A DNA stretch of 64,000 nucleotides from Acanthochromis polyacanthus (taxonomy: Eukaryota > Chordata > Actinopteri > Pomacentridae), in assembly GCF_021347895.1 (NCBI RefSeq), contig NC_067135.1, positions 24,191,847 through 24,255,846 on the forward strand, in the 5' to 3' direction. Position 1 is the first letter of the stretch, and each line of letters starts with the position of its first letter. A program made the position numbers and the translations under genes. The notes beneath the pieces were generated by a model. The model ran no database searches, was not told where the DNA came from, and was given only the letters and a program-made list of their open reading frames with translations. Below, in pieces: positions 45,465 to 56,349 of this stretch.

Positions 45465-46415
45465 TCATTGCTGATTTACAGTTGTCGATGCAATGAATCC
45501 TGGATTTGGGAAACCCAACTGTTGTTGCCACCACTGTTGTAGCTCTTGTTGCTGTTGTGGCTGTTGTGGCTGTTCTTCTCCAGGAGGCAACTTCAGGACG
45601 AAAGCACACTGGAGTCCATCAAAAATGAGGTGAAGGTTTGTGAAAACCAGAAAATTCACATAAGCAATGAAGTAATTCACTAACTTGTCAAAACTGTATG
45701 AGCTGACAAGGAGGCACTGAACAATGAAAGTGGGGACGTAGACAACTAGGAAGTTGCACATGGCAACGACCATGATCTGTTTCTTCAGGGTGGCAGTGGA
45801 CGGGGACAAGGTAGGTGTTGCAGATGTTACAATGACGGACAGAGCAAACAGAAACATGAAAGCGGCCAAAATGAATATGGCCACTCCGGGAACATGCACA
45901 GAAAGTGGGATTATAATGCCAATCAGTACACCAATCAATGAGTAGACAATGAGAACCTTATTTACACTCAGTGGCTGATGACACAGATGACTGATGGAGA
46001 ATGAGGCATTCACAAGATGAATAATCACTCCAAACCACCTGGACAGGAACCATGCGACTTCGATGTAGAGACAGCTCCTGCTACCATAGCACATCCTTCC
46101 AATGATTATGGCTCCAAAGATTATTGCCACGATCAGATTCAGAGCATCCATGATGAGCAGAGACATCAGAGAGTTATAGATGATTTGAACACCCATGAGG
46201 CAGTTTTCCTGGAAGGTGAAGGACAGGACGCAGGATCTTTTAAAAAGGCTGAGATTGCTGCGATGGTACCAGAAGGCCCCGATGATGAGGAGGAGGCCCA
46301 GCAGGGAGCTTCCTATCAGGAATCCTCCTGCCAGGTATGGGTCTCCGACAACACCCGCTGATCTGGGCACTGCTGCCTTAAGGATGGATTCCAAACTGAT
46401 GGATCTGTTCTCCAT
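45465..46415 (-). CDS. Seven-transmembrane protein of unrecognised teleost family, 316 aa (copy B)
   Basis: Inverted paralogue of the gene at 28,604-29,611 with the same seven spans and the same blocks: SISLESILKAAVPR, GSSLLGLLLIIGAFW, LFKRSC, FQENCLMG, LIMDALNLIVAIIFG, AWFLSRWFG, IFILAAFMFLFALSVIVTS, VVAMCNFLVVYVPTFI, LIFDGLQCAFVLKLPPGEEQ. The tail is Gln-rich but short, without the tandem Gln/Trp units of copy A. The ATG follows an acceptor-like tract read on the minus strand (CTTTCTCTGTCCTCCAG), as in copy A. A minus-strand AATAAA lies at 45,225-45,230. The frame is intact, so this is probably a working gene; no function is assigned. Confidence 0.75.
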   Translation of the reverse strand: MENRSISLESILKAAVPRSAGVVGDPYLAGGFLIGSSLLGLLLIIGAFWYHRSNLSLFKRSCVLSFTFQENCLMGVQIIYNSLMSLLIMDALNLIVAIIFGAIIIGRMCYGSRSCLYIEVAWFLSRWFGVIIHLVNASFSISHLCHQPLSVNKVLIVYSLIGVLIGIIIPLSVHVPGVAIFILAAFMFLFALSVIVTSATPTLSPSTATLKKQIMVVAMCNFLVVYVPTFIVQCLLVSSYSFDKLVNYFIAYVNFLVFTNLHLIFDGLQCAFVLKLPPGEEQPQQPQQQQELQQWWQQQLGFPNPGFIASTTVNQQ

Positions 46416-46489
46416 GATGTGTTGGTCTCAGTTGTCAACCTGCTGGAGGACAGAGAAAGAACAACATTTTAAACACCATCTGCAAAATA

Positions 46490-47815
46490 CAGAGCTGTGA
46501 ATAAGTGTTTCTTCTATTGTCGCATATTTGTCACACTGAAATGTTCCAGATCACCAAACTACTATTAATATTTATTGAATATTAGACAGAGATAACCCAC
46601 AAACCTGTATCACTCTGTGAAAAAGTAATTGCCCCCCTGAACCTAATAACTGATTTGGCAGCAACAACTTCAGTTAAATGTTTGTTCCAGCTTGTGATCA
46701 GTCTTTTCCATCACCATGGAGGAATTCTGCTCCACTCTTCTCTGTAGAATAGTTTGAATTCAGTCACATTAGATGGTTTTAGATCATGAACCGTCCTTTT
46801 AAGGTCTTGTCACAGAATCTCAATCATATTCAAGTCCAGACTCTGGCTCCAGACCCTTCATTGAGTTCTTTCTGAGCCACTCAGAGGTGGACTTGCTGGT
46901 GGTCTTTGGGTCTTTTTCTTGCTGCATAAACCATTAGTGTTGAGCTTTAGGTCATGAACTGATGGTGGATGTTCTCCAGGAGGATTTTCTGATAGAGAGC
47001 AGAATTCATGGCTCCATCAGTGATGACAAGTCGTCCAGGTCCTCCAACCATCACACTACCACCACCATGTTTCACTGCTGGTATCATGTTCTTCTTGTGG
47101 AATGCAGTATTAGCTTCACACCAGATGGAACAGACCCATGTCTTCCAGAAAGTTCCACTTTGACTCATCAGTCCACAGGATGTTATCCAAAAGTCTTGGA
47201 GCCCATCCAGATATTTTTTTGTAAATACTAGATGAATCTTTATGTTCATTTTGGTCAGTAGTGGTTTGATCCTTCCAACTCTCCCATGGATCCATTTCCT
47301 CCAGAGTCTTCCTTATTTTGGAATCATGTAGACAGACCTTAACTGAGGCCAGTGAGGTCTGCAGGTCTTTAGATGTTCCTCTGGGTTCTTCTGTGACCTC
47401 CTGGATTAGATGTCGATGTTCTTGGAGAAATGTTGGTGGTTGATCCACTCCTGGGAAGGTTCTCCACTGTTCCATGTTTCACCATTTGTGGATAATGTCT
47501 CTCACTGTGGTTCTCTGGAGTCCCAGAGCCTCAGCAATGGCTTTGAAACCCTCCAGACTGATGAATGTCAATGACTTTGTTCCTCATCTGTTCTTGAATC
47601 TCTTCAGAACGTGGCATCATGTGCTGCTTTTTCAGAGCCTTTATCTACTTCACAATGAAGACAGGTTCTATTTAGTGATGTTTAGGTTCAACAAGCCTGG
47701 CAGTAATCATATGTGAGTGTGGATGGAGAAACTGAACCCAACTGATGAATGAATTTGATCATTTGGTAGATTGGTAGCTAAGGGGGCAATTACTTTTTCA
47801 CATCAGGCAAGATGG
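46490..47815 (-). mobile_element. Decayed Tc1-type transposon (copy B) with adjacent terminal repeat
   Basis: Inverted counterpart of 27,325-28,420. Outer repeats are GTGAAAAAGTAATTGCCCCC at about 46,618 and its inverse at about 47,785. The minus strand keeps more coding sequence than copy A: LLDNILWTDESKWNF (first catalytic Asp region) and [20 protein letters not shown], separated by frame breaks. An extra terminal repeat lies at 46,495-46,545. Confidence 0.85.
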
Positions 47816-47899
47816 ACTGGACAGTATTTTTCCTTCAGTAAATGAAATCATGATTCAAAAACTGCATTTTGTGTTTTCTTGAGTGATCTTTGTCTAATA

Positions 47900-48460
47900 T
47901 GGAAATTAGTTTGATGATCTGGAACATTTAAATGTGTCACAGATGCAAAAATAAAATGTTTCGGGTGGAAACCTAAAGTAGATTTTCCTTAAAATTATGA
48001 ACATTTGAGAGAAATCAAACTATTTCAGTTGCTCTAACTTCAACCTGTGACTTTATTTTTTCTTGTTAACTCAATTTAGATCAACTTGATTCAATAATAC
48101 ATTTAAAATGGTTCTTTCTTTCAACGTATTTCATTCAGTCCCTGAAAAATTGAAGATTTCTGTAATGGGGCAAATACTTTCTCACAGCTCTGTGTTTATC
48201 ACGTCACCTCTGTGCTGGATGTTTTTTCTTCTCAACTGCTCATAAAAAGCCATAAAACAGATTATTGTGTTCATTTTTAATAAGCTCAGTAAAGCAAAGC
48301 TTCAACCATAAAATTTGAAGGGGCATTTCCCCACACTGGTTTGTAACGCTGCAGCAAAAATGTTCTTGGAGGTTTTTAAACTGAAACATTTAAATGTGAC
48401 AAATATGCAAAAACAGAAGGTTTCTGCAGGGGGCAAATACTTTTTCACAGCACTGGATAT
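47900..48460. mobile_element. Array of Tc1-type terminal repeats, mirror of 26,660-27,320
   Basis: Repeats of GGGCAAATACTTTNTCACAG near 48,168 and 48,430 with spacer sequences matching the inverted array upstream of copy A. Confidence 0.75.
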
Positions 48461-49486
48461 CTGTAATTTAAACTCAAATTTCTGTGTTAATTGATTTGAA
48501 ACACAATTCTAGTTGTAGTAAATTAATTAAATTGCCTTAACTTGATTCCAGGTCATAAAAACCTTAAAAACCTGTGCTGATGCTCTCAGTTATTCAATCA
48601 TTTAAAGTAGTGCAGCTAATTCCCTTCACTCAGTGTAGTAATTACTGTAGAAGTTTTCATAACTCAACTGCACTGATGCAAACTGCTGCTTTAATTGTTT
48701 TGAATCTTGAATATCAACTTCAAATTGTCCATTTAAACTGGTTTATTAATTTCAATGAAAGTGCAAAAAAAATCCTTTGGCGTCTGACACAATGAAATTT
48801 CTTTAAACTTTTCAGTTTTCTTTGTCAAGGATCACAGAAAACAGCGAGTACAAAAGGTGCAATACTGTGCTTTAAAATTTTGCACTTCTGTAAAGCCAAC
48901 AGTAACTTTGGAAAAACACAATTTAAAAGTGACTTTCCTTGAGGAATCAAAAGATTTCAGTAGCTCTAACTTCAACCAGTGGCTTTGATATCACTTCTTA
49001 ACTCAATTTAGATAAACTTAATTGAATAATTCTGTTAAAATGATTGAGAAGATTCTCTTTCAATCTCTTTCTTCTCTTTCTTTCAGCGTATTATATTCAG
49101 ATCCCTGTAAACTTAGCCAGCTTATTAATCCGACTGTTTAAACTGATTATTGGATTTTCAAATTATTTGCTTCTCAAAAAAACTGGCATTTAAAGTAACT
49201 TCAGTCAGACAGCAACTAGTCATTTCAAAAACAGACCTTTAACAGTGAAGTCTGCTGATCAGATGCTGTGATCTCTCCTTATTAACCAGGAAACTAACAT
49301 TAATCTGCCACAAAACATTCAGATTTTCGACACATTTTGTACTTCTTGCTCATCAGGCTTCTCTTCTACAACTTTAGATGTTTTCAGCCCTATTCCAGAC
49401 CCTTTTTCCAGTAATCACAGAGAAAATGAAGATGATTACACTTAACAGCTGACAAAACTAAAGTCATTATTTCAAACTCTCATCTG
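48461..49486 (-). repeat. Duplicated non-coding segment (inverted relative to 24,970-26,660)
   Basis: Parts match 26,100-26,600 and 25,010-25,310 in inverted order. It lacks the piggyBac-like MITE of 25,310-25,645. No gene. Confidence 0.75.
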
Positions 49487-50657
49487 GGGCCTCATTTATA
49501 AAAAATTGCGTAGGATCCATACTAAAGTTTGCGTACGCCGAAAATACGAAAAGGGCGTATGCCCTTCACCCCTGATTTATAAAACTATGCGTAAGCACAG
49601 CTGCATGCAATTTCTTGATAAATCAGACACCAGCTGGAAGATTGCACAGGTGGATCCACCTCACATTCCGCCCACAACACACCCACATTTTACCATGAAT
49701 GGTCAATGCAAAGTAACTCATGAATGTATCTGTATATAAATAAGCTGCTGATCCACAGCATTTTACAGCGCCGGCCTGCAGTCTTTTCACTGCTGTGCGT
49801 CAGAATGAATGAATCATGTGTGACCCAGGCCACCCTGCCACTAAATTTGTTATGATCATGTCCGATGTACAAATAATTTGTAAACTGATTGAATGTACAT
49901 TTTTTCGGTTCACATAGACAAATTCATCTTCACTCGGGAGTTGTGGTGTGAAGCATGTGTGCCTGTGTGCCTGTACAGGGCTGATTAATGGTTGGACGCT
50001 CATCCCATTCGGCCGCATGTGGATAAATAAACAAAATTCTTTACTTTTTTTTGCCTTTTACTGTGATAGTTGCAGTGAAGAGTGACAGGAAATGGGGAGA
50101 AGACATGCATAAAAGTGCCACGGGCAGGAATCGAAGCCGGGCCACTGCGTGAGAGACCACCCCTGCAAATGAGCCTTCTGCTTTCCCCGATGAGCCATAC
50201 GGGTGCCGGGTGATCAATAAAGAAAATAATTTAATAAAGATCACCGCACCGGCCCCAGATGTGGACCGGCCATTCGGTCAAACGACCGAATGAAATAACG
50301 TTCAATCCGCCCCTGTTAATATATGAACATAGTTCTGCAAATACAGTCGTCGGCCGAATGACGCACTATATGAACATCTACAACAATGAGGGTTTATGAT
50401 TATCCGGCTCTACAAGTCTAATATGTGATAACAATAAAGGTTTGAGATCAATCTGGTTTCAATTCGCCACTTCACCCTCCGGCACTGCCGTTCCCTCTGT
50501 CTCCAAAATGTGCTTAAGCAAGCATCAAAGTTGGCGCACCGGTGCGCACATTCTCACGCCAAGTTTGGTTTTAGAAATCACAACCTTTGTGTAGAAAGTG
50601 CCGTACACCACTTTCTAGCCCTGTTTTGTGCGTACGCAAGCTTTATAAATGAGGCCC
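49487..50657. mobile_element. Harbinger-like element with 3-bp CWG target, carrying a SINE
   Basis: TIRs GGGCCTCATTTATA and its exact inverse bound the element, next to CTG (49,484-49,486) and CAG (50,658-50,660). The paralogue near 34,300 shows the empty site with a single CTG, so the ends are exact. A 3-bp CWG target fits PIF/Harbinger elements. The interior has repeated GCGTACGC-type motifs in inverted arrangement and a SINE at 50,045-50,240. No transposase. Confidence 0.8.
50045..50240 (-). mobile_element. tRNA-derived SINE
   Basis: On the minus strand the head reads CCCGTATGGCTCATCGGGGA with a B-box-like GGCTTCGATTCC, then the tail GTCTTCTCCCCATTTCCTGT. A related tail is found in the SINEs at 33,335 and 52,390. 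Confidence 0.8.
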
Positions 50658-50701
50658 CAGCTCATTATTAATTATCAGCGGTGTTAAATAGTTTCTAAAA
50701 A

Positions 50702-51038
50702 GGTTGTTGCTAAAGGTACGGACCCGTACCCGTAGCCTGTGGACTAGGGATACGGCACTTGCCATTTGCCACTCAGATACGCGAGATCTGGTCATGTGAC
50801 TCCCGGTAGACGCTAGCGGTACGGACCCATAGCATCGGTACTACAGGTATGGACCCTAAACCTGACCCTAACACTAACCCTAACCTTAACCTTTGCTTAC
50901 CTTTCAACAGTTTGCAGTGGTTAGCAGCTTCTTGACTCGCGAGACTCGCGTACGGGTCCGTATCTGTCTGGCAAATGGAAAGTGCCGTATCCGTAGCCCA
51001 CAGGCTACAGGTACGGGTCCGTATCTGTAGACACTATC
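50702..51038. mobile_element. Foldback MITE with 9-bp target duplication TTCTAAAAA
   Basis: Flanked by TTCTAAAAA at 50,693-50,701 and 51,039-51,047; the paralogous sequence near 24,985 (inverted) has a single copy. Its arms are inverted repeats over GTACGGACCCGTACC, CCTGTGG and TACGGCACTT. The middle has TAACCCTAAC-type repeats. A 9-bp duplication with long TIRs is typical of Mutator-like MITEs. Confidence 0.8.
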
Positions 51039-51047
51039 TTCTAAAAA

Positions 51048-52389
51048 CACTGCAACTCACTGACAGTAAAATGATTGATCTCTCTAATGCCTGGCATACT
51101 TTCCCCCTCAGTACACTGTGTGTGGACACAGGATGCTCACTTCACTTCATCAGTCATCTAGAATACTCCGTGCACAAACGAATATCGCTGCAGAACCGAC
51201 TCACCGGACCATCAGATGTTGAAGTCCTCCCTCAGGTCTCCGGTTTCTGGACTAGCAGTGTGAGATCATGTGTTTGTTGTTTGAGACAGAAGACAAACTA
51301 CATCTCTCCAATTAGGCTGTTTATTTTCTAATATCAGTGTTTCAAAAGATCTTGATCAAGGACCTCTTCTGTTTGGAACGGCCTCCCAGAAAAGAGTCAA
51401 GTTTGATATGAACTCAACATCTTATACAGCATGGTGAAACGTGATTGGATAGAGGACGTATACATGTAATTCAAATAATGAAATGTGAAAGGCTACGAGG
51501 TGGAGATGAACCGTGGTTTAGACTCAGTTCTCCTTTGGTTGGTGCACAGATATGTCCATATCTCTTGACACATGATTCATCCAATCCTCAAGAGCCCCAC
51601 CCTGTTAAAAGAACCCTCCTTTCTCACACTTCCAGCACTCTGCCTGTCATTTCTTCTCCTCTGTTGGCTGTGATGGGATGCAGCCACTGGTGGTATCTCA
51701 GAGGAAGGACTGTTATGGTTTTCCACGTAAAATAAACAGTTTCATTGAAGCTTGCTGTGACCTTATTAGGGAAAAGGAATATACTGTGAGGCAGAGCAAA
51801 AACTCTCTTTGACTTTGGAATGTGAACTTGCAAGAAGCTGTAACTTTCCAGCTTGTCCTGTCTGTGACCACCGTATATTTAAACCTTCAGAAGCTGAGGT
51901 TAGTCTCTCCCTTGAAAAGGTCAAGCTACTCATGAATTAACTGGACAATATATAATATTGATATCAATATTGTATTCCTCTTAATTACATTAAGCTAATA
52001 TCTACACACAATGATGTAACTGCTGACTGCATTTTCAGATGAGTTTGTTCAAATATTTCTCTGAGAACAGAAAGACACCTGATGAAGATGATGCTAGTCA
52101 GGTATCATTAGCCTTTTACTGACTCATACATGATGATGTTTAGATAAAAAATGTGTTTACACTTGTCATCAGATATGATGTGAGAGTAAATAATCTAACG
52201 TGAATGTTTTATGTAATCACATAAAACAAGTAACATGAGACTGAGAAGAGCAGTGGAACAAAGTGAAAGAGAGCAGAGTGATGAGAGCAGAGGAGAAAAA
52301 CTGATGGAGGCTCCATGAACCAACTGCAGCCATACTGTAGCCTTGATGGTTCCCATCTCAAGTGTAAACTGTGGAAGGTATATATTTTT
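51048..52389. other. Non-coding stretch, nothing recognised
   Basis: Homology to the duplicated module ends just after 51,050. No supported gene or repeat; an open frame at about 50,975-51,331 starts inside the MITE and has no recognisable domain. Confidence 0.45.
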
Positions 52390-52588
52390 TAAATTTATTT
52401 GTGCATTTTAATTTGTGGTAGACAGTGGAGAGGAGACAGGAAATGTGGGGAGAAGTCAGAAGTCATAAGATTCTCTCAGGAGTCAGAGAAGGACCATGAG
52501 CTGGAATCAAGCCATGGCCGTTGCGTCAAGGACGATAGCTCCTTTTTATGGGTCATCTGCTCGACCAATTGAGCTATTTGGGCACCAA
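52390..52588 (-). mobile_element. tRNA-derived SINE inside a Tc1 copy (same site as at 33,335)
   Basis: On the minus strand it reads AAATAGCTCAATTGGTCGAG, then a TGACTTCTCCCCACATTTCC tail. It adjoins Tc1 sequence (ATCAAAAGCGG) at the same nucleotide as the SINE at 33,335. The rest of the Tc1 element on the far side is missing. Confidence 0.8.
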
Positions 52589-52845
52589 CTGAGACCGCTT
52601 TTGATAGATCCTGACCACTGCAGACCATGTACATCCCACAAGAGCTGCAGTTCTGGAGATGCTCTGATTCAGTCGTCTTGTCAAACTGGCTCACATCCTC
52701 ACACTTATCCATTTTTCCTGCTTCTAACATCAACCTTGAGGACAAAATGTTCACTTGTTGCCTGATATATCCAACCCACTAACAAGATCCATGATGAAGA
52801 GATAATCAATGTTATTCACTTCACCTGATCAGTGTTTATGTTAAT
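52589..52845 (-). mobile_element. 5' end of a Tc1-type element
   Basis: Inverted counterpart of 33,066-33,334: terminal repeat at about 52,840 (ACCTGATCAGTG), then the start of a transposase read on the minus strand (MDKCEDVSQFDK), up to the SINE junction. Stops are present. Confidence 0.8.
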
Positions 52846-53120
52846 AATGAAGCATCTGCATGCCGGGTTTATACACAGATAAATGTGAGAGGTTGTCACA
52901 TGATTCATGGGAAGGAAAAGTTCAGATACACAAAAATTTTCTCTTTTTTAAAAAAGTTTTTCTCTAATTTGTCTATTTTAGCAGAGCTTCGAGCACCTCA
53001 TTAACATCTGATGTGTTTATAAGAGGTCAAAAAGTTGGAAAAAACTAGCATTGTCTTTGATAGGCTGCTGCATGTTAAAAGCTTGTTGTGTAAAATCTTC
53101 GTCTTCAGAGTCACTAAAAC
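52846..53120 (+). repeat. Duplicated non-coding segment (copy E, left part)
   Basis: Inverse of 32,810-33,065. It is interrupted at 53,120 by foldback element F4 and resumes at 57,379. Confidence 0.8.
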
Positions 53121-53996
53121 GGTCAGGGGCCAAAAGTATAATCTGTTTTTCTGACCAAACCAACAAACGAAAAAGGGAAAAACGGCTCAATTTTCGTTTT
53201 TTCGTTTTCAACCAAAAATGAAAAAACGTTTTTTTTCTTTCTCAATTCAAAACCAAAAACGAAACCAACACAAGCAAATTACGGCCGAATTTCGTTTTTT
53301 GAATTTCAATTTTCCGTTTTTTCGTTTCAGGTCTCAAAACGAAAAAATGGAAGCACGTGACCCCTGACCGTCACAGGTCAAATGGACTCCCTACCAAAAG
53401 AAAAGCCTTACTGATAAATGGGTAATGAAAGATAAATTACGTTAAATAGCGTTTTTATTTTTGCACAGTATTTATTATATACACTACTGGGCTTGTGATA
53501 ATGTTAGAAAATAATAATTATTATTATTATTAACAACAATACTACTACTACTACTATAATAATAATAATAATAATAATGATAATAATAATAATTACAGGT
53601 CTGCTGCCTGGCCTGGATACATTTAATGCGCGGACGCGAGATCGTTAAATGTTCACCTTTGCGATAAGTGTGACATCAACCGGCACTTGTTGATGCTATG
53701 TCTGTTGATCATAAAATACGTGGCTCATTTTAACTTTGTGACATGTCAGCTGCATGGTGTGTGCTGATGAGAAACTCGGTCATCTAGGGGCCTGTTTCAC
53801 GAAGCAGGTTCAAGAAACTCTGAGTTTCATCCTCAACTCTTAGTTGATCTACTCTGACATAGAAAACTCTGAGTTTTCGGTTTCACAACGGCTGATTTGA
53901 GTTGGTTTAATCAACTCGGAGTAGTTTGACCCGGAGATAAGCGCGTGCACCGCAACTCTGAAAAGACAGCATGGAACCCCGATTCGACGAGTCACC

Positions 53997-54179
53997 ATGG
54001 AAACGGAGAAGCGAAAGTCTGCGTTTTTGAACTGGAAGTTTTTAACGCGCTCATATGGCGAGTTTGAACACGTTTTTAGAAAGAAGTGCAACACCGCTGC
54101 AGCTGCAAAAGAGAGAGAGACGGCGTGGAGAACACTGCTGCCCAGATCAATGCGAAAGTTTAAATGTAGTCCTTTGTAA
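53997..54179 (+). pseudogene. Harbinger Myb/SANT-like protein, N-terminal fragment
   Basis: A short frame with SYGEFEHVFRKKCNTAAAAK followed by ERETAW fits the Myb/SANT-like trihelix protein that PIF/Harbinger transposons encode beside their transposase. It stops after about 60 residues. The homologous centre of F3 lacks this middle part, leaving only the start. The fragment lies on the Harbinger-like centre of F4, which begins GGGCCTGTTTCACG at about 53,788. Confidence 0.65.
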
Positions 54180-54523
54180 TCGTAATAATATTACAGGGAA
54201 TAACTGTCTGAATGGTAGCCTAGTAAGTTAAGGGAAACGGTTCTTTTCGAGCTGCCTCATCTAGCTGTTCTCAACGCGTAAAGGGGCATGAAGTAGCAGC
54301 AGTTCTACTCCAAGCTCCTCCCGGACGACCGAGTTTCTCATCAGCACACGCCATGCAGCTGACATGTCACAAAGTTAAAATGACCCACGTATTTTATGAT
54401 CAACAGACATAGCATCAACCGGAGTGCCGGTTGATGTCACACTTATCGCAAAGGTGAACATTTGACGATCTCGCGTCCTCGCATTAAATGTATCCAGGCC
54501 AGGCAGCGGACCTGTAATTATTA

Positions 54524-54554
<31 letters not shown>

Positions 54555-55385
54555 AGTAGTAGTAGTAGTATTGTTGTTAATAATAATAATTATTATTATT
54601 TGCTAACTACGGAGCCCCTAAGGTGCCACAGACGAAAAAAAAAATATAACTCGTCCTCACGAGATACTATTCGTGCGCACGAGATACGAAAGCGTGCTCA
54701 CGAGATACGTATTCGTGCTCACGTTTAAGTTAAAACGTGAGCACGATATATTAAAGTGTGTGCACGCTTTAAGATAAAACGTCAGCCGGCGGGAGGAGGA
54801 CTCAGATTTGGTAAATATCCCTGTGCGCACTGACTGTGCGGAGCCCTCTGCGGAGCTGTTCATGGTCCTGAATGCTATAGGTGCAGAGGAACACACCACC
54901 GAGGCAGGTATGGAAGCAATAAAGGGAATTTATTGTAGACAACGTAATATGGAGGCAGGTGGGTCTGAGGTGAGAGGGGAGTGAACCTGGAGATGAGTTC
55001 GGTTCCGAGGATGGTGAGCCGGGGATCGGCGGCCGTCTTCGGTCCGGTGGAGGGGGATGAGTGTGGCGGCTGATGGTATTTGGATCCCTGGCGGCAACGG
55101 AGTTGGATTGGGGCGGAGATCCAGGAGGATTGGTGCCGGCAGGACGGAGCGGGCAGACGTAGATGAGCAGCGGAGAGGTTCCTTCAATCAATGATGCAGC
55201 GTTGAAGTGGTGGAGAGCGCCAGGCTTTATGGGAGCGCTGATTGTTAATTTTACCTGGCTGCGCTTCTGATGAGCCAGCTCGCTGCAGCCAGAGGGGCGT
55301 GACAGTTTCTGTCAGAACCCTCTCTTCTCCCCGTTTCCTATCTGGCATCCAAATACATTTTCCCCATCTTTTCCCCACTTCTCTT

Positions 55386-55400
55386 CCCCCCCCCCCCCCC
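55386..55400. repeat. Poly(C) followed by (CT)n
   Basis: Uninterrupted C run then TCTCTCTCTC; prone to sequencing error. Confidence 0.9.
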
Positions 55401-55557
55401 CTCTCTCTCTCCCGGTTCCGGTCGGGTGTCTTTTGAGAGAGTATGGTTTTGTGAGGAGAAAAATAAATATTTTTTTTGGGATATACTGACTTTCCTCACC
55501 CGTTGTGCCTAGTGGACCTTACCTGTGTAGGTGTGCGCTGGCCGCCGGGTGAGCATC

Positions 55558-56349
55558 ATGCCTGTGCCGGCCGGTGTGAGTGACTTTGAACAGCTGACAC
55601 GCCGGCACGCTGTCAAGCTAGTTCCTAGCGGTAACTGTTCAGTGGAGGAAGCCGCCCTCGCCGTGGGAAAGGAGATTGGATATAACAATGTCAAATCAGC
55701 CTCCCGGATGAATGGAGCGATTGTGATTTTCTTGTCCAGCACAGAGAAAGTTGCGGAAGCGGTGGAAAAAGGCGCTGATATCCAGGGCACATACACACCT
55801 GTGCTTCCGTTGGTGAGTCCTGCTAAGCGAATCATCATCTCCAATGCTCCACCGTTCATTAGAAATGACATTTTAGTGAAAGAACTATCCCGTTTTGGTC
55901 AAGTTGTGTCTCCAATAAAGATGCTGTCGCTGGGCTGTAAATCCCCGCTCCTCAAGCACGTCATCTGTCATCGCAGACAAACGCTGATGGTACTACGGGA
56001 CAATGAATCTGATCTTAATGTTTCATTTAGTTTCAAAATAGATGGCTTCAACTACATGGTTTTCGCTACATCAGAGACTATGAAGTGTTTTGGGTGCGGT
56101 GCAGAGGGACATTTAATCAGGGCATGTCCAGAGCGAGTGGATGGCAATGCGCCCGTGCGTAATTACGCACAGGCTGCTGATCCGGATGTTGTAGCTGCTC
56201 CTTCTGTAGAGCCCACGGACGCACCATCGGGCCCCCCGCCTGCAGTGGCGGGTTCGAGTACAGACTTCTCCATCGACGTCGATCTCTCTCTCTCTCTCTC
56301 TCACTCCCTCCCTGTCACCGAATCCTCCAGAGGCCGTGAAACCCCCTGA
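55558..56349 (+). CDS. Tx1/L1-type LINE ORF1 (gag-like protein), 263 aa
   Basis: ORF1 proteins of Tx1-type LINEs bind the element's RNA. The frame is intact from ATG 55,558; an in-frame GTG at 55,531 is not a likely start. Recognisable blocks: a first RRM-like region (residues about 15-75), IISNAPPFIRNDILVKELSR with FGQVVSPIKMLSLGC (second RRM-like region), and a CCHC zinc knuckle CFGCGAEGHLIRACP (C-x2-C-x4-H-x4-C) near residue 178. A Pro/Ala- and Ser-rich tail is followed by a stop. ORF2 (endonuclease and reverse transcriptase) is absent: the arm of F6 starts about 80 bp downstream. It is thus a captured fragment rather than a working LINE. Confidence 0.8.
   Translation: MPVPAGVSDFEQLTRRHAVKLVPSGNCSVEEAALAVGKEIGYNNVKSASRMNGAIVIFLSSTEKVAEAVEKGADIQGTYTPVLPLVSPAKRIIISNAPPFIRNDILVKELSRFGQVVSPIKMLSLGCKSPLLKHVICHRRQTLMVLRDNESDLNVSFSFKIDGFNYMVFATSETMKCFGCGAEGHLIRACPERVDGNAPVRNYAQAADPDVVAAPSVEPTDAPSGPPPAVAGSSTDFSIDVDLSLSLSHSLPVTESSRGRETP
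56284..56304. repeat. (TC)n tract within the ORF1 frame
   Basis: Encodes a Ser-Leu run in the C-terminal tail of the ORF1 protein. Confidence 0.9.

Noticed and set aside
54801..55191. Pro-rich minus-strand frames in the F6 arm and their mirror at 56,336-56,725
   Set aside because: They are translations of the two inverted arms; identical frames on opposite strands reflect the repeat, and no domain is recognised.
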